Shown piece by piece: positions 1 to 10,079 of a DNA stretch of 64,000 nt; the stretch's first letter is position 1; every line of letters starts with the position of its first letter. Position numbers and translations under genes: made by a program. Source of the stretch: Montifringilla adamsi (taxonomy: Eukaryota > Chordata > Aves > Passeriformes > Passeridae); NCBI GenBank assembly GCA_017590115.1, contig JAGGNK010011003.1, positions 648,091 to 712,090 of the forward strand, written 5' to 3'. Under the pieces are notes generated by a model. The model made no database searches, was not told where the DNA came from, and saw only the letters and a program-made list of their open reading frames with translations.

Positions 1-1008
1 GAGCACGCGGCTAATCGAACTCACTAAACCTCGGACAGTCAAAGGCAGAAAGGCGAGTATAAGCTGCCTGCGAGGAGCGGGACCGGCCGGGAATGCCGCT
101 CTTCCCGTGGGAATGCACCTGCCGCCGCCGCCGAGCCCCCGCCATTCCCAAACTGGGATCCGCTGGCCGTCGGCCCGAGCGGCACCGGGATGTCCCAAAG
201 TCTGGGGATGGGCCATCCCCAGGTCACCACACGCTCTGTCACCGCACAATTCCCAAATTCCCCCCAGTTCCCAAGCCGGGATGGTGCACCGGGCCTGCTC
301 TGGCCCCACAGAGCGGCCCCAAAACCCGGCGGGACCTCAGGGCCGAGCCCTGCCGAGCCCCCGGACCCCAAATACGTCCCTGCAGGCCGAACTTTGGGGT
401 GCAGCCTCGCTGCCCATGGATCTCAGCATCTCAGGATCTCATGGATCCCTGGATCTAATGGATCTCAGGTCCTCATGGGTCTAATGGATCTCTCGGGATC
501 TCATGTGTCTCTGAACCTCATGGATCTCCAGATCTCTCGGGATCTCTGGATGTCTGGATCTCAGGATCTCGTGGATCCATAGATCTCATGGATCTCTGAA
601 TGTCTTGGGATGTCCTGGATCTCAGGCTCTCCTGGATTCCCGGACCGCTCGGGATCTCTACCCCATGGGGACGTTGCTGCACAGCCCCCACGGCGCAAAT
701 CCCAGCAGGACCAACGGGGCTCCCCTTTCCCCCTGGATTTGGGGGGCGCCTCTGGGGGTCTCCCCCTACCCCAGCATCCCCCCGGCTTTCCAGGGAGCCG
801 GAAAAAGTTGGGAAAAGGGCTTGGTTGGGGTTCGGTTTTGCAGCAGCCGGGGCACAAATCACCCCCAGTCCCGGGCTTTGCTCGGGGCGATTTTCTTCCC
901 TCCATCCAAGCAGAGCTAGGAGGGTGTTTGGATGCTCTGGAAAACCTTTCCCGCGGGATAACCATTCTCCCGCGGAGCCGGGGGAGTGTGGCCAAGCTGC
1001 CTTCTCAC
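1..1008 (-). other. PAX7: PAX7 intron 3 (partial)
   Basis: The window begins inside this intron, which starts with the GTGAGA donor at 1008-1003. Apart from the minisatellite at 416-658 I see GC-rich unique-looking sequence and no exon. The exon encoding the VSSISRVLRIKFG segment is absent, so exon 4 lies further left. Confidence 0.85.
416..658. repeat. GGATCTC-type minisatellite
   Basis: Degenerate tandem units of roughly 8 and 16-18 bp built on ggatctcatggatctc, about 240 bp, inside PAX7 intron 3. Confidence 0.85.
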
Positions 1009-1138
1009 CTGAGGGCACCGTGCTGCGGTCGCAGTGGCCGTCCTTGAGCAGCCGGTCCCGGATCTCCCAGCTGAACATCCCGGGGTTCTCCCGCTTGTAT
1101 TCCTCGATTTTCTTCTCCACGTCGGGAGTCGCGACCTG
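1009..1138 (-). CDS. PAX7: PAX7 coding exon 3 (paired-domain linker and start of RED subdomain)
   Basis: It encodes [40 protein letters not shown] and VPS plus one base. The donor is CCCTCAG|GTGAGA with the intron beginning at 1008. The acceptor region reads AAAAG|CAG|GTCGCG: splicing at 1139/1138 keeps a Gln (130 nt) and splicing three bases later at 1136/1135 drops it (127 nt). This is the known PAX3/PAX7 Q+/Q- alternative. Exon 4 is not in the window. Confidence 0.96.
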
Positions 1139-4070
1139 CTTTTGTGCCCAAGGGGCGCCGGGGTGTCCCCGCGGGGCGGCCAGACGGGGAGGAAGGGAGG
1201 GAAAGCAGGGGAAAAGCGCTTTTAATTCAAAAGAAGCAGCGCAGCTCAGCCTGGACCGGCCGGGCTGCGGGGTTTGGGGTGGAAAATGGGGATTGGGAGC
1301 GGGGAAAGGAGGGCAATAAAGCTGGGAAAGGCCCTGTTCCCCCAAATCCTAAAAGCGGGGTCTCTGAGAGTCGAGAGAGCCGGCAGGGTGGGATTACCCT
1401 GAGCTCCGAGGAGGCGGTGCAGGGAACAATTTTTAGGGTGTTTATGGTATTTCCTATTCCCAAAGAATCCCGAATTCCCTGCTCCCCACACCCCGCCTGG
1501 ATCGCTCCAACGAGCACCACTTGTTGCACGTGGAAGCCACAAAAAAGAAACCGCTTTAATCCATCCACTGCCTCCAACTCGGGCCCCGCTTTCTCCCCAT
1601 CAGAGGCCAAAAACCGCAACTTTATTAAAACCCTTTTCCCCCTAAAAAAAACAAAAAAAAAAAAAAAACCAAAAACCAAACCAAACAACAACCAAAACCG
1701 CTGGGAAAACTGTCGCTGCCCCACCAAAACAAGGCGGAATTTTGGGGCGCGGTGCCCGCAGCGCACTCACCCTGGGCTTGCTGCCGCCGATGGCCCCGGG
1801 CCGGATGGATCCGGTCTCCTGGTAGCGGCAGAGGATTTTGGAGACGCAGCCGTGGGAGACGCGCAGCTGCCGGGAGATCACGCAGGGCCGGATGCCGTGG
1901 TGCGCCATCTCCACGATCTTGTGGCGGATGTGGTTGGGCAGCGGGCGCCCGTTGATGAAAACCCCTCCGAGCTGGTTCACCCTGCCCTGGCCCAGCGGGG
2001 TGGACACTGCGAGGGACACGGGGGAAAAACCCGACCCCAAAAAAACCGGGGAAAAGTTAAATTAGGGGGGAAAAAATCCGGCGTGTCCTTCCCCGCATCT
2101 CCCGCTTCTCTCCCGGGGTTTGGAGGTTTGAAAGAAGGGGGAAAGTCTCGCCCGTGCCCTGCGCTCCGTGCTTATCCCGGTGTTTGTTTATCCCGGTGTT
2201 TGTTTATCCCGGCACCACGCGTGAGGTTTTCCCATGGAAAGTGGGAAAATAAAAATCCCCCTCGAGCCGCGCGCCCCATCCCCGAGACACCCCCCATGTG
2301 TCCATCCCTGGAAATTTGTCCGGATTTGGGGTTTCACACCTCGGTTTGAAACCATTCCCGGCGTTTTAAACGCGAAGAGATCCAAACCCGCACAACAGAA
2401 CGCTCCCAAAACTTCTCCTTTCTCCCCCCAAAAAATCTCGCCTCGATTTATGGAGCTCCGCTTTCAAACAAACTTTTGGAAATCACCTCTGAAACACCCT
2501 CGGGGACCCCTTTTTTGGGTGGTTTTGGGTTTTTTTTTTGGTGGCTTTGGGGTGGATTTTACTCCGCGGCCGCTTCACTGCTGCCTCTCCGGGCGCGGGG
2601 GCAGCGGCGGCTCCTTCGCCCCCTCCCCAATTTATCGAACACCTCGCGCCGCAGATCTCGCAGATTAATACGATTTCACAGGCTGGAAATTAAAGCGAAA
2701 AGGAGGGGAGGCAGGACGGGAGGGGGCAGAACTCAGCTGGGTAATTTGCGCGAGGCTGGAGGGGGCGAGCGCCAGGCGAGGCGAGGGGGGCGGATTTTTA
2801 TTTCTTATTATTTTTTTAGATATATTTTTTTTCCCCTCCCCTCTCTCGCTACAAAGAAAAGTCGATTCCAGAAATTGCCTGGCGATTTAGCGAGAATCAT
2901 GCACCGCTAATTCCGAGTCACTTTGGCCGGCGCTCCCTGGATGTATCATTATCGACAGATAACACTCGAGTGGCCAATTTTACATTCAAGAGCCGCTAAA
3001 AGCGCCGGCCGCTCTCTCCTTTCATTATTCCCAGTCATGTTGTGCAAATATTGTTGTAATCCTTTGATCCTTTCCCTTGCCGTCTGTTTTACTTCATTTG
3101 CTACAGAAAAGCACTTCAGCAAATCCCCGCGCCCTGTGTGTTTTGCAGCCTGCGTGGTTTTCCGCGGGTTTGCGATTCGCCACTTGAGCACGGGCGGGAT
3201 GAAATTTTCTCCGCTTTTAATAAATGCGGCCAGAGGGGTCCCGGATAGAAATTTGCCTTTTTTTTTTTTTTTTCTTCTTTTTTCTTTTTTTTGGGAACGT
3301 GTGTGCCTGGAAATAATCGCCCCCCGCGTGACAAAGGCACGGCGGAGGGAGGATGGGTGACACTCGGCGAGGTGACAGCTCCCGAGTCCCCGCTTCGCCA
3401 GCCCCGGCCAAGGACATCATCCCGGCTTCCCGCTGCTCCCCGGATCAAGGTTTTTATTCCTATTTTCCCCTCCGAAAAGTTAAATCCCATCAGTTAGGTT
3501 GTTCCCCCCCTCCTTTGACGCCGAGGTGAAATTGTCGGGACGTTGAAAAACCAATCCTCCAGAAAAAAACCCAACCCCCCCAAAAAAACCCCAAAGCGGG
3601 AGAAGCTGCCTCAAAAATCCTGCGGGATGCCCGGGAATACTCGAAACACGGGAAAACAGCAAAGCAAATCCCGGGAATTCGCGGAGAGCGCCGCGGGAAG
3701 GGGCTGGGTAAGGGATGAGAAGTTGGGAGAATTTCGGGAAGCCCCCAGGAGCGGAGCTCACCCGCACCCCTGCCCCAAGGGCCCCCTCGGGTGATTCCAG
3801 AGGGATGGAGCGGCGTTTTCCCAGACGCTAAGGCCCTCCCCGGATGATTCCAGAGAGAAGGAGCAGCACTTTTCCAGAGCTAAGAGCCCCCCTAGGTTAT
3901 TCCAGAGGGATGGAGCTGCTTTTTTCCAGCCCTAGCCCCCTCCCCGGCTGATTCCAGAGCGCTTTTCCAGGTTTTCCAGACCTACCTTCCAGCGGGAAGC
4001 CGGTGCGGGGGTAGTTCTGCCCCGGCGCCGGGCGCATCATCCGCGGCACCGTCCCGGGCAGCGCTGCCAT
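1009..4070 (-). CDS. PAX7: PAX7, paired-box transcription factor (gene-level entry, 5' part only)
   Basis: PAX7 is a nuclear DNA-binding regulator of neural crest, dorsal neural tube and muscle satellite cells. Coding exons in the window are 4070-3986 (85 nt), 2006-1771 (236 nt) and 1138-1009 (130 nt). Joined in phase they give residues 1 to about 150: the N-terminal [20 protein letters not shown], then most of the paired domain ([20 protein letters not shown] through the PAI helix-turn-helix segment, GSKPR linker, [10 protein letters not shown] and CDRSTVPS). All junctions are GT-AG. MAALPG and the [12 protein letters not shown] segment fit PAX7 rather than PAX3, which starts MTTLAG. The end of the RED subdomain, octapeptide, homeodomain and C-terminus lie off the left edge. 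No frameshift or stop is seen. The upstream neighbour KLHDC7A is in the same orientation. Identification is very secure. Confidence 0.97.
1139..1770 (-). other. PAX7: PAX7 intron 2
   Basis: A 632-nt intron between donor GTGAGT and the tandem acceptor. It carries an A-rich run on the plus strand (about 1646-1700), so the transcript has a U-rich stretch shortly after the donor. No other feature is recognised. Confidence 0.85.
1771..2006 (-). CDS. PAX7: PAX7 coding exon 2 (N-terminal paired domain)
   Basis: The acceptor is CCTCGCAG|TGTCC at 2007/2006 and the donor CCCAGG|GTGAGT at 1771/1770, giving 236 nt. It encodes [20 protein letters not shown], the [18 protein letters not shown] helix region, [20 protein letters not shown] (recognition helix), [18 protein letters not shown] and SKPR. 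This is the beta-hairpin plus PAI helix-turn-helix that reads the paired-domain core site. The exon ends in phase 0, which lets the next exon add or omit one Gln codon cleanly. Confidence 0.97.
2865..3215. promoter_or_regulatory. candidate conserved noncoding element in PAX7 intron 1
   Basis: Unlike its surroundings this block has balanced composition, no tandem structure and no coding frame. Motifs visible: AGATAA (GATA type) at 2957-2962, CCAAT at 2974-2978, TGTGCAAATA (octamer-like) at 3041-3050 and CCTTTGATCC, the complement of a TCF/LEF site, at 3061-3070. Enhancer function is inferred from texture and motifs only; no alignment was possible. Confidence 0.45.
3791..3980. repeat. 54-bp minisatellite abutting the PAX7 exon 1 donor
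   Basis: Three full units and one partial unit, each opening with tgattccagaggg(a)tggag or ttattccagag and containing tttccag and a ctaag/ctag stretch. The last partial unit stops within a few bases of the exon 1 5' splice site at 3985. Confidence 0.85.
3986..4070 (-). CDS. PAX7: PAX7 coding exon 1
   Basis: The ATG is at 4070-4068 and the exon encodes 28 residues plus one base (phase 1). The donor reads GGAAG|GTAGGT with the intron starting at 3985. The start was chosen because it gives the invariant PAX7 N-terminus [14 protein letters not shown]. The single G at 3986 joins TG of exon 2 to make the Val of EVSTPLGQG. The exon sits in GC-rich, CpG-rich DNA continuous with the 5' UTR. Confidence 0.96.
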
Positions 4071-4668
4071 GGTCGGGGGGCGGCGGCGGCCGAGGGGCTC
4101 CGCTGCGAACCGGGGCTGGGGGGGACACCGGGCACAACCGGGGGGCTGCGGGGCCGCCTCCTCCGACCTTCCCAGCCCTTCCAGCGGCTGCAAAACAAGG
4201 GAGAAATCTGGGATCCGAGCGCAGAAAAAAAATAACCCCCAAAAATTATAAAAAAACCCCCTAGAACGATTCAGAAAATAAGCGGAAAAATCGAAATGCT
4301 GCAAGGCTCGGGATGAAAGGGGTGGGGATAGAGGGAGGATCACCCACCAGAAATTCCCGGGAAAGTTTGGGGGCTGTGTCCCGAGCGGCCGCTCCGCTGG
4401 AATGTCACCCGGGAAGAGCAGGCACAGCCAAAGTTGCCTGGGAGCTGGGCTGGGCTTAGGGCTGGCTCAGGGCTGGTTTGGGGCTGGCTCGGGGCTGGTT
4501 TAGGGCTGGCTCGGGGGGCAGAGCGGGGGGAGCCGCGGCCCCCCGGATTCGCTCCGTGCGCTGCGGTTCTTCCTCCTCGCGGCGCGGCTGTGGCAGCGCT
4601 GGAGGAGGAGGAGGAAGGGGGCTGGAAGTTGCTCCGGCGGGGAAGTTGGGGCGGTGGGAAGGACGGGC
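4071..4668 (-). other. PAX7: PAX7 5' UTR (inferred extent)
   Basis: GC-rich, CpG-rich sequence between the ATG and the start site predicted from the TATA-like box, about 600 nt. The 3' boundary is exact; the 5' boundary is inferred from the promoter elements and is good to perhaps 10-20 bases. Confidence 0.55.
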
Positions 4669-4740
4669 GGGCTCTGATAGGCTCCGGCTCCTTTCTTTTA
4701 TGGGAAGGGGGATCCGCGCCCGGCCCCGGCACCAATGGGA
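4665..4740 (-). promoter_or_regulatory. PAX7: PAX7 core promoter with TATA-like and CCAAT boxes
   Basis: On the minus strand CATAAAAG lies at 4702-4695, and an inverted CCAAT (plus-strand CCAAT at 4732-4736) about 35 bp upstream, within GC-rich DNA with CpGs. The spacing predicts initiation near 4665-4672. Seen: motifs and spacing. Inferred: that they act as the promoter. Confidence 0.6.
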
Positions 4741-4889
4741 GAGGAGCCCCGCGCTCCTTCCCAGAGGGTTTTTTTGGGATGTTTTTGGTCATTCTCGGGC
4801 TCCTCATGGAAAGCTGGGGTGTCCCTCGAGCGGCTGGGAAAGATTTGGGATGAAACAAAGCAGGGACAAATCAGGAATTGCGGCGTTGT

Positions 4890-5335
4890 AGGTGTTTGGG
4901 GGTTTTTTTTGTTGTTTTTTTTTTTTTTTTTTTTTTTTTTTTATTTTTTATTTTTTAGAGTTTTTTTCCCCCCTAAGTGGATTCCAGGAGGGGAAAGGCG
5001 GGCGGGGCATGGGCTGAGCCCGGCTAGGGGTGGGGGAATTGCGGCGTGGATTGAAAAATAAAATAAAAATTTAAAAAGCAAATAAAAAAAAAAAAAAGGG
5101 AGATAAAATAGGATTGCTAAAAGTAATTTAAAACCTCTAAAAATAAATGAAAATTAAAATGGATGGCAATTAAAATGAAGAAAAATTGAAGCAAATAACA
5201 ATTAAAAAAGTTTAAATAAAAAAATTAAAAATGTTTAAAAGTATTGTGAGAAATTCAAAAGAAACACAAATTAAATAACAAATAAATTAAATTATAAGAA
5301 ATAAATAAATAAATTAATTAATTAATTAATTTAAT
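4890..5335. repeat. poly-T tract and A/T-rich low-complexity block
   Basis: A T-run of about 34 bases (4909-4942, near continuous) is followed, after a short GC-rich gap, by about 290 bp of A/T-only-like sequence (aaataaa, attaatt). It forms a sharp AT island 200-650 bp upstream of the PAX7 promoter. Confidence 0.85.
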
Positions 5336-5339
5336 GCTC

Positions 5340-6360
5340 CTCGTCCCGCTCCCTCCGGGGGGTTTGGAGCCGCTTTTTCCCCTTTTCCCATCCCTCCCTG
5401 GGGGGTGTGAAAAGCTCACCCCGACCCCCCCGCCTTTGGGACCGGCCCAGCCCCCCCCACACCTTCCCCAACCCAGGTGCCGCCCTCATTAATTAACAAC
5501 CGCGTTAATTACGGGGCGGGCTCGGGGCCGGCCCTGGCCGGGCGGAGAATTCCCGATTTTGCCCCAAAAGCCGCGGGAGCTCTGGGAATGAGCGCGCAGC
5601 GGGACGTGACGCCGGCGCCGGCGCTGCCTTTTGTTCGCAGCTGGAAAAGGGACCCGGCCCCGCCGCCTCCGCCGCCCCCTCCCCAAAACCCCCCCAAAAC
5701 TCCCCCGCAGCGGCCGCGCCAGCCCCAATCCGGACCCCAAAGCCCGGCCGGGCCCCCCCAGCCCGCCCCGCTCCTCCCTCGGCTTCGCTTTGGGGTTAAA
5801 CCCGGCCTGGAGCCCAATCTTCAGCCTCAGCTCGGCCTAAGCCGCGCCTAAACCTGCGCGCTTTGGGGTTTTCTGCCTTTCCACCCCAATCCCCCTCCAA
5901 CATAAATTTTAAAAACCGGGACAGTGTGGGGAGGGGAAAGAGCGATTTTTAAAATTCTTCCCGAGGTGTCAAGTTGCGCCCGAACTCTGAGCTGGGCTCA
6001 GGCGCGACTTTGGCGAAAGAAAATAAATCTCGCTCCTTCCCCGCTTCCCAAAAAACTCCAATTCCCGGAGTTTTCCGGGGGAAAAGCCCCGGCCCCGGCC
6101 CCGCCGCATTCCTGCCGCCGTAATTCAATTATTTGCCGGGATGGGGGGGAAGGAGCCTGGGAATAAAGTTGAAAATTAAATATTTCTGCTCTCCCGGCGC
6201 TGGGGGAAGGTGAAACCCCGGGAGCCGAGCCCGAGCCCTCCTTCCCCGCCGCTCCGGGGTCACCTCGCCGGCAGGAAAATCCCGCACTTCAAACGCCGCG
6301 TTTGTTTTCCCTCCTTCCCCCGCCCCGCTCTGCTGGAATTGGGGGAAGATTCGGTACTTT
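5340..6360. promoter_or_regulatory. CpG-rich PAX7 upstream block with homeodomain motifs
   Basis: GC-rich, CpG-rich, mostly non-repetitive. It contains TTAATTAA at 5489-5496 and TTAATTA at 5505-5511, a CRE-like cgtgacg near 5605, a SOX-like cttttgttc near 5628, and an AT-balanced patch (taattcaattatt) near 6120. No coding frame is convincing. A distal regulatory role is inferred. Confidence 0.4.
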
Positions 6361-6429
6361 CAGACAAAAAAAATAGAAAAAAAATAGGAATAAATACACT
6401 CTCTCCTGCAGCTCCGGACACGCAAAGAG

Positions 6430-6452
6430 CATTATTATTATTATTATTATTA

Positions 6453-6532
<80 letters not shown>

Positions 6533-6534
6533 TT
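6430..6534. repeat. (ATT)n microsatellite
   Basis: About 105 bp of almost perfect ATT trinucleotide repeat with one ATC interruption; likely polymorphic. Confidence 0.97.
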
Positions 6535-6714
6535 GAGGGAGACAGTCTGCGGCCGCACCCGGGGTCTGTCTGGGGTGGGGGTCAGGGGGTGACAGGGACT
6601 GTCCCCACCAGGGGAGGGAACACCCCTGTCCCCACCCATCCACCCATCACCCCAAAAATCCGCTCCAAATCACCTGCTCCAAATCCTTTTTTGGGGTTCA
6701 ATTTGAAAATTTTT

Positions 6715-6716
<2 letters not shown>

Positions 6717-6766
<50 letters not shown>

Positions 6767-6767
6767 C
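6717..6767. repeat. poly-T tract
   Basis: A nearly uninterrupted run of about 49 T residues (poly-A on the minus strand). No retrogene or SINE body is recognisable beside it. Confidence 0.9.
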
Positions 6768-7838
6768 CAGTTTTCCCATCTTCTCCCGGCTCTGCCTCGT
6801 GGACAAAAGCCGAGGCCGGTTCTCTGGATTAGAGCCGGCATCCATCGGGATGCGGAATTCCCGGAGCTTTCCCGGCGGGAATTGCGCTCCCCACCTTCCC
6901 GGCGCATCTCCATGGTTTCCTAAGGTATGTTCCTGCTCGATAAATGCCGCGATTCCCGCGGGAACGCGCGCTGGGATCGGCCTGGGATTATTTGGGGTTT
7001 TTTAGGAGCATCCCGTTATCCCCCGCATCCCTCGCGGGAAGGTTTCCAACTCGGATGCGCGCTTGGAAAGGCGGATTTTTGGGATAAAAGGGCTCCACAT
7101 CCCATTTTCTCCACGGAAAAGACGCTCTCAGGTTGATTAAACCCGTCTGGAAAATCTTCCCAATCAGCGATTTTATTTATTGCAATTCTCCTCAAAAAGC
7201 CCTTTTAAAAATTTTCTTTTTATTAATTAGGATTCTCTCCCAAAAGTCCTTTTCTTATTTTTAAAATTTTATTATTTTTTAGGGATGTCATCCCATTTCT
7301 GGAGCGGGGCACACCCAGGAAGGAGAAATTTCCCTGGAGAATCACTCAGAGGCTGCTGAGGAGGAAAACCTGAAGGATTCGATCCCGATTTTCAACACAT
7401 GGACGGAAAAAGCAAAACCAAACCAAGCCCAAAAGCGCCCGGATGAATTCTTTAATGAAAAGTTGGTTCCTCGCACAGTTCCAGGAAGGTGATGGATGTG
7501 GGAAGGTTTTCCGTGGGAGATCCCGCGGTGACGAGAGTTATTTTCCCAAGTGATTATCCCAGGAATCTCCCTTTAAAGGGAGAGAAATCCACCTTGAAAA
7601 ACGGGAATTGAAAGGAAAATATTTCTGCGGGACTTCCGCATTTTTGCGGAGTTTTTCAGCGCCGGGAGAAGCCGGGACGGACGCGGGGCCGGGAGGGCTC
7701 CGGGTCCCGGGAAAGGCGGCGAGGGGAGAAGGAGCTCGGGAGCCGCGGGATGAGCGGTGGAAAAGGAGCTGGGAAAATAGTGATTAATGGATTAATGAAT
7801 TCAATGAATTCTCTTTTTCCAGGAGCGGGGGATCCGGG
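6768..7838. other. intergenic DNA, no gene recognised
   Basis: Mixed composition without tandem structure. A T/A-rich patch lies at 7160-7280 and a GC/CpG-rich patch at 7640-7760. No exon, RNA gene or transposon is supported. Confidence 0.6.
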
Positions 7839-7839
7839 A

Positions 7840-8480
7840 GTGTCCCAGGAATGTCCTCGGCAGTGTCCCAGGAGTGTCCCCTGCAGATCCCCAGGGTGAT
7901 CCCAACTGTCCCCAGCAGTGTCTCAAGGAGATCCCAAGTGTCCACAGAAGATTCTGGGTGTCCTCAAGAGTGTCCCCAGGAGATCCTGGTAATGTCCCCA
8001 GCAGATCTAGGGTGTCCCCAGGTGATCCCAGGAGTGTCCCCAGGAGATTCTAGGTGTCCCCAGGAGTGTCCCCAGCTGATCCTGAGTGTCCCCAGAGTGT
8101 CCCCAGGTGATCCCAAGCGTCCCCAGGAGATTCTAGGTGTCCCCAGGAGTGTCCCTAGCAGTGTCCCCAGGAGTGTCCCAAGGAGATCCCGAGGACCGTC
8201 AGGTGATCCCAAGAGACCCCAGAAGTGACTCCAGGAGATTCTGGGCGTCCCCAGGAGTGTCCTCGGAGTGACCCCAGCAGATCCAGGGTGTCTCTAGGAG
8301 ATCCCACGTGTCCCCAGCAGTGTCCCTAGGACTGTCCTGAGGAGTATCCTAGGAGTGTTCCCAGCAGACCCCGGGTGTCCCCATCTGATCCCAAGTGTCC
8401 CCAGGAGATTCTAGATGCCCCCAGAAGTGTTCCCAGGGGTGTCCCCAGGAGCTCCCGGTGTCCCCAGCGGTGTCCCCGGT
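7840..8480. repeat. gtccccaggagat minisatellite
   Basis: About 640 bp of degenerate units of about 14 and 28 bp alternating gtccccaggagtg with tccccaggagatcc. Open frames across it in both directions are composition artefacts. Confidence 0.93.
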
Positions 8481-8834
8481 TTGTTTTTCCCAGACCCCAA
8501 ACCCAGGATCAAAGTCCCGGGCGGGGCTCAAAGGGCGGAGCGGCCCCGCCCTGGGCCGGGTTTAACTCGGCCTGGAGCCGTTCCCTGATCCAAGCCCGAC
8601 ATCTCTGGGATGAGCCGGGAATTTTCACGGGATAAATCCCAACCGCGAGGCTGCAGCGGCCCCGTTCCCGCTTTGGACCCCGACGCTTCCGATCCCACAG
8701 GATTCCCGTCCACGCTTTTCCCAGCTCGGATTCCCGGAGCGGGGTTAAATCCCCTTTTCCCGAGGCTCGGCCCCACTCCGGACGCCGCTGGGGTTTTCCC
8801 GGATTTCCCGGGATCCCGGGGCTCGTCCCGCCCG

Positions 8835-9345
8835 GATCTGTCCCTGGAATAACGCCTGGAATCCGGAGCCGGGGGAGAGGGGATTGTCCCGGGCTGTGCC
8901 CAGCGAGGGTCTGAGATTCCCAAGAGAATCCCAAGAGATCCCAAGGGGCTCTGGAGAAGGGGCAGGGCTGGGAAAGCCCGGGGTGGGGGAAATTTGGATT
9001 GGGATTTCTGGGGAGTTTTCTCCTGGACATCTCCAGCCTCTTGGGATAGGATGGGATCCATAAAAATCCACAATTCCCTAATTCTCGCCCCATTCCAGCT
9101 GCATTCCAACTCCAATCCCCGTTCCCACATTATTCCCAAACCGTTCCAGCTGCATCCATGTGGGATTCCCATCCCAATCATCTCCATGGGATTGGGGCCT
9201 CTCCTTCTTATTGGGGAGCATTTCCCTGGGGTTTTGAGGAGCATCTCCATGGATTAGGGGTCTGTCCTCCTTTTCTGGGGGACATCTCCATGGGTTTTAG
9301 GTTCTGTCCTGCTTTTTGAGGAGAATTTCCATGGATTTCGGGATT
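8835..9345 (+). repeat. inverted-duplication arm A
   Basis: About 500 bp whose reverse complement recurs, diverged, at 16340-16850. Shared landmarks in order: ctggaataacgcctggaatc, gagattcccaagagaatcc, ttttctcctgg, aaatccacaattccctaa, catccatgtgggattcccat, then the start of the tccatggg minisatellite. Confidence 0.85.
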
Positions 9346-10060
9346 TATCCCGCTTTTTGGGGGAGAATTTCCCTGGGATTGGGTCCTATTCTGCTTTTAG
9401 GGAGAATCTCTATGGGTTTGGGGTCTGTCCTGATTTTTGGGAGCATCTCCATGGGATTTTGGGAAGCATTTCCATGGGATTTGGTTCTGTCCTGATTTTC
9501 TGGGGGACATCTCCATGGGTTTTAGGATCTGTCCTGCTTTTTGAGGGGAATTTCCATGGGGTTTGGGGTCTGTCCTGCTTTTTGGGAGACATCTCCCTGA
9601 GTTTTTGGGAAGCATTTCCATGGGATTGGGATCTGTCCTGCTTTTTGAGGAGAATTTCCTTGGGATTGGATCCTATTCTGCTTTTAGGGAGCACTTCCAT
9701 GGAATTGGGGTCTGTCCTGCTTTTTGAAGGGAATTTCCATGGGTTTGGGGTCTATCCTGCTTTTTGGGGACATCTCCATGGGACTGTTCTGATTTTTGGG
9801 AGCATCTTCATGGGTTTTTGGGAAGCATTTCCGTGGCATTGGGGTCTGTCTTGCTTTTTTGGGGGGACATATCCATGGGGTTTAGGATCTGTCCTGCTTT
9901 TTGAGGAGAAATTCCGTGGGATTGGGATCTGTCCTGTTTTATGGGAGCACTTCCATGGGACTGGGGCCTGTCCAGATTTTTGGGAGCATCTCCATGGGTT
10001 TTTGGGCAATATTTCCATGGGTTTTTGGTTCTGTGCTGCTTTTTGAGGAGAATTCCTGGG
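9185..10060 (+). repeat. minisatellite of the tccatgggtttggggtctgt type
   Basis: Roughly 16 to 18 units of 45-55 bp, each pairing a 'gtctgtcctgctttttg(a)gg' half with an 'agaatttccatggg' or 'agcatctccatggg' half. The array grows out of arm A; arm B carries only a few units, so this copy expanded after the duplication or arm B contracted. Confidence 0.9.
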
Positions 10061-10079
10061 TGGGATATCCCTCCCTTGC

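Larger units (their letters stand above)
2007..3985 (-). other. PAX7: PAX7 intron 1
   Basis: A 1979-nt intron. From the exon 1 donor it contains a 54-bp-unit minisatellite (3791-3980), T-rich runs near 3258-3292, a non-repetitive block at 2865-3215 that looks like a conserved regulatory element, and GC-rich sequence up to the exon 2 acceptor. Confidence 0.85.

Noticed and set aside
518..1345. 275-codon minus-strand open frame around PAX7 exon 3
   Set aside because: Only the 1009-1138 part is exon; the flanks are intron read-through including a minisatellite.
1144..2349. 401-codon plus-strand open frame
   Set aside because: Antisense to PAX7 exon 2 and introns, with low-complexity lysine and no domain.
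6717..6767. Poly-T considered as the tail of a minus-strand retrogene
   Set aside because: No gene-like or SINE-like body next to it.
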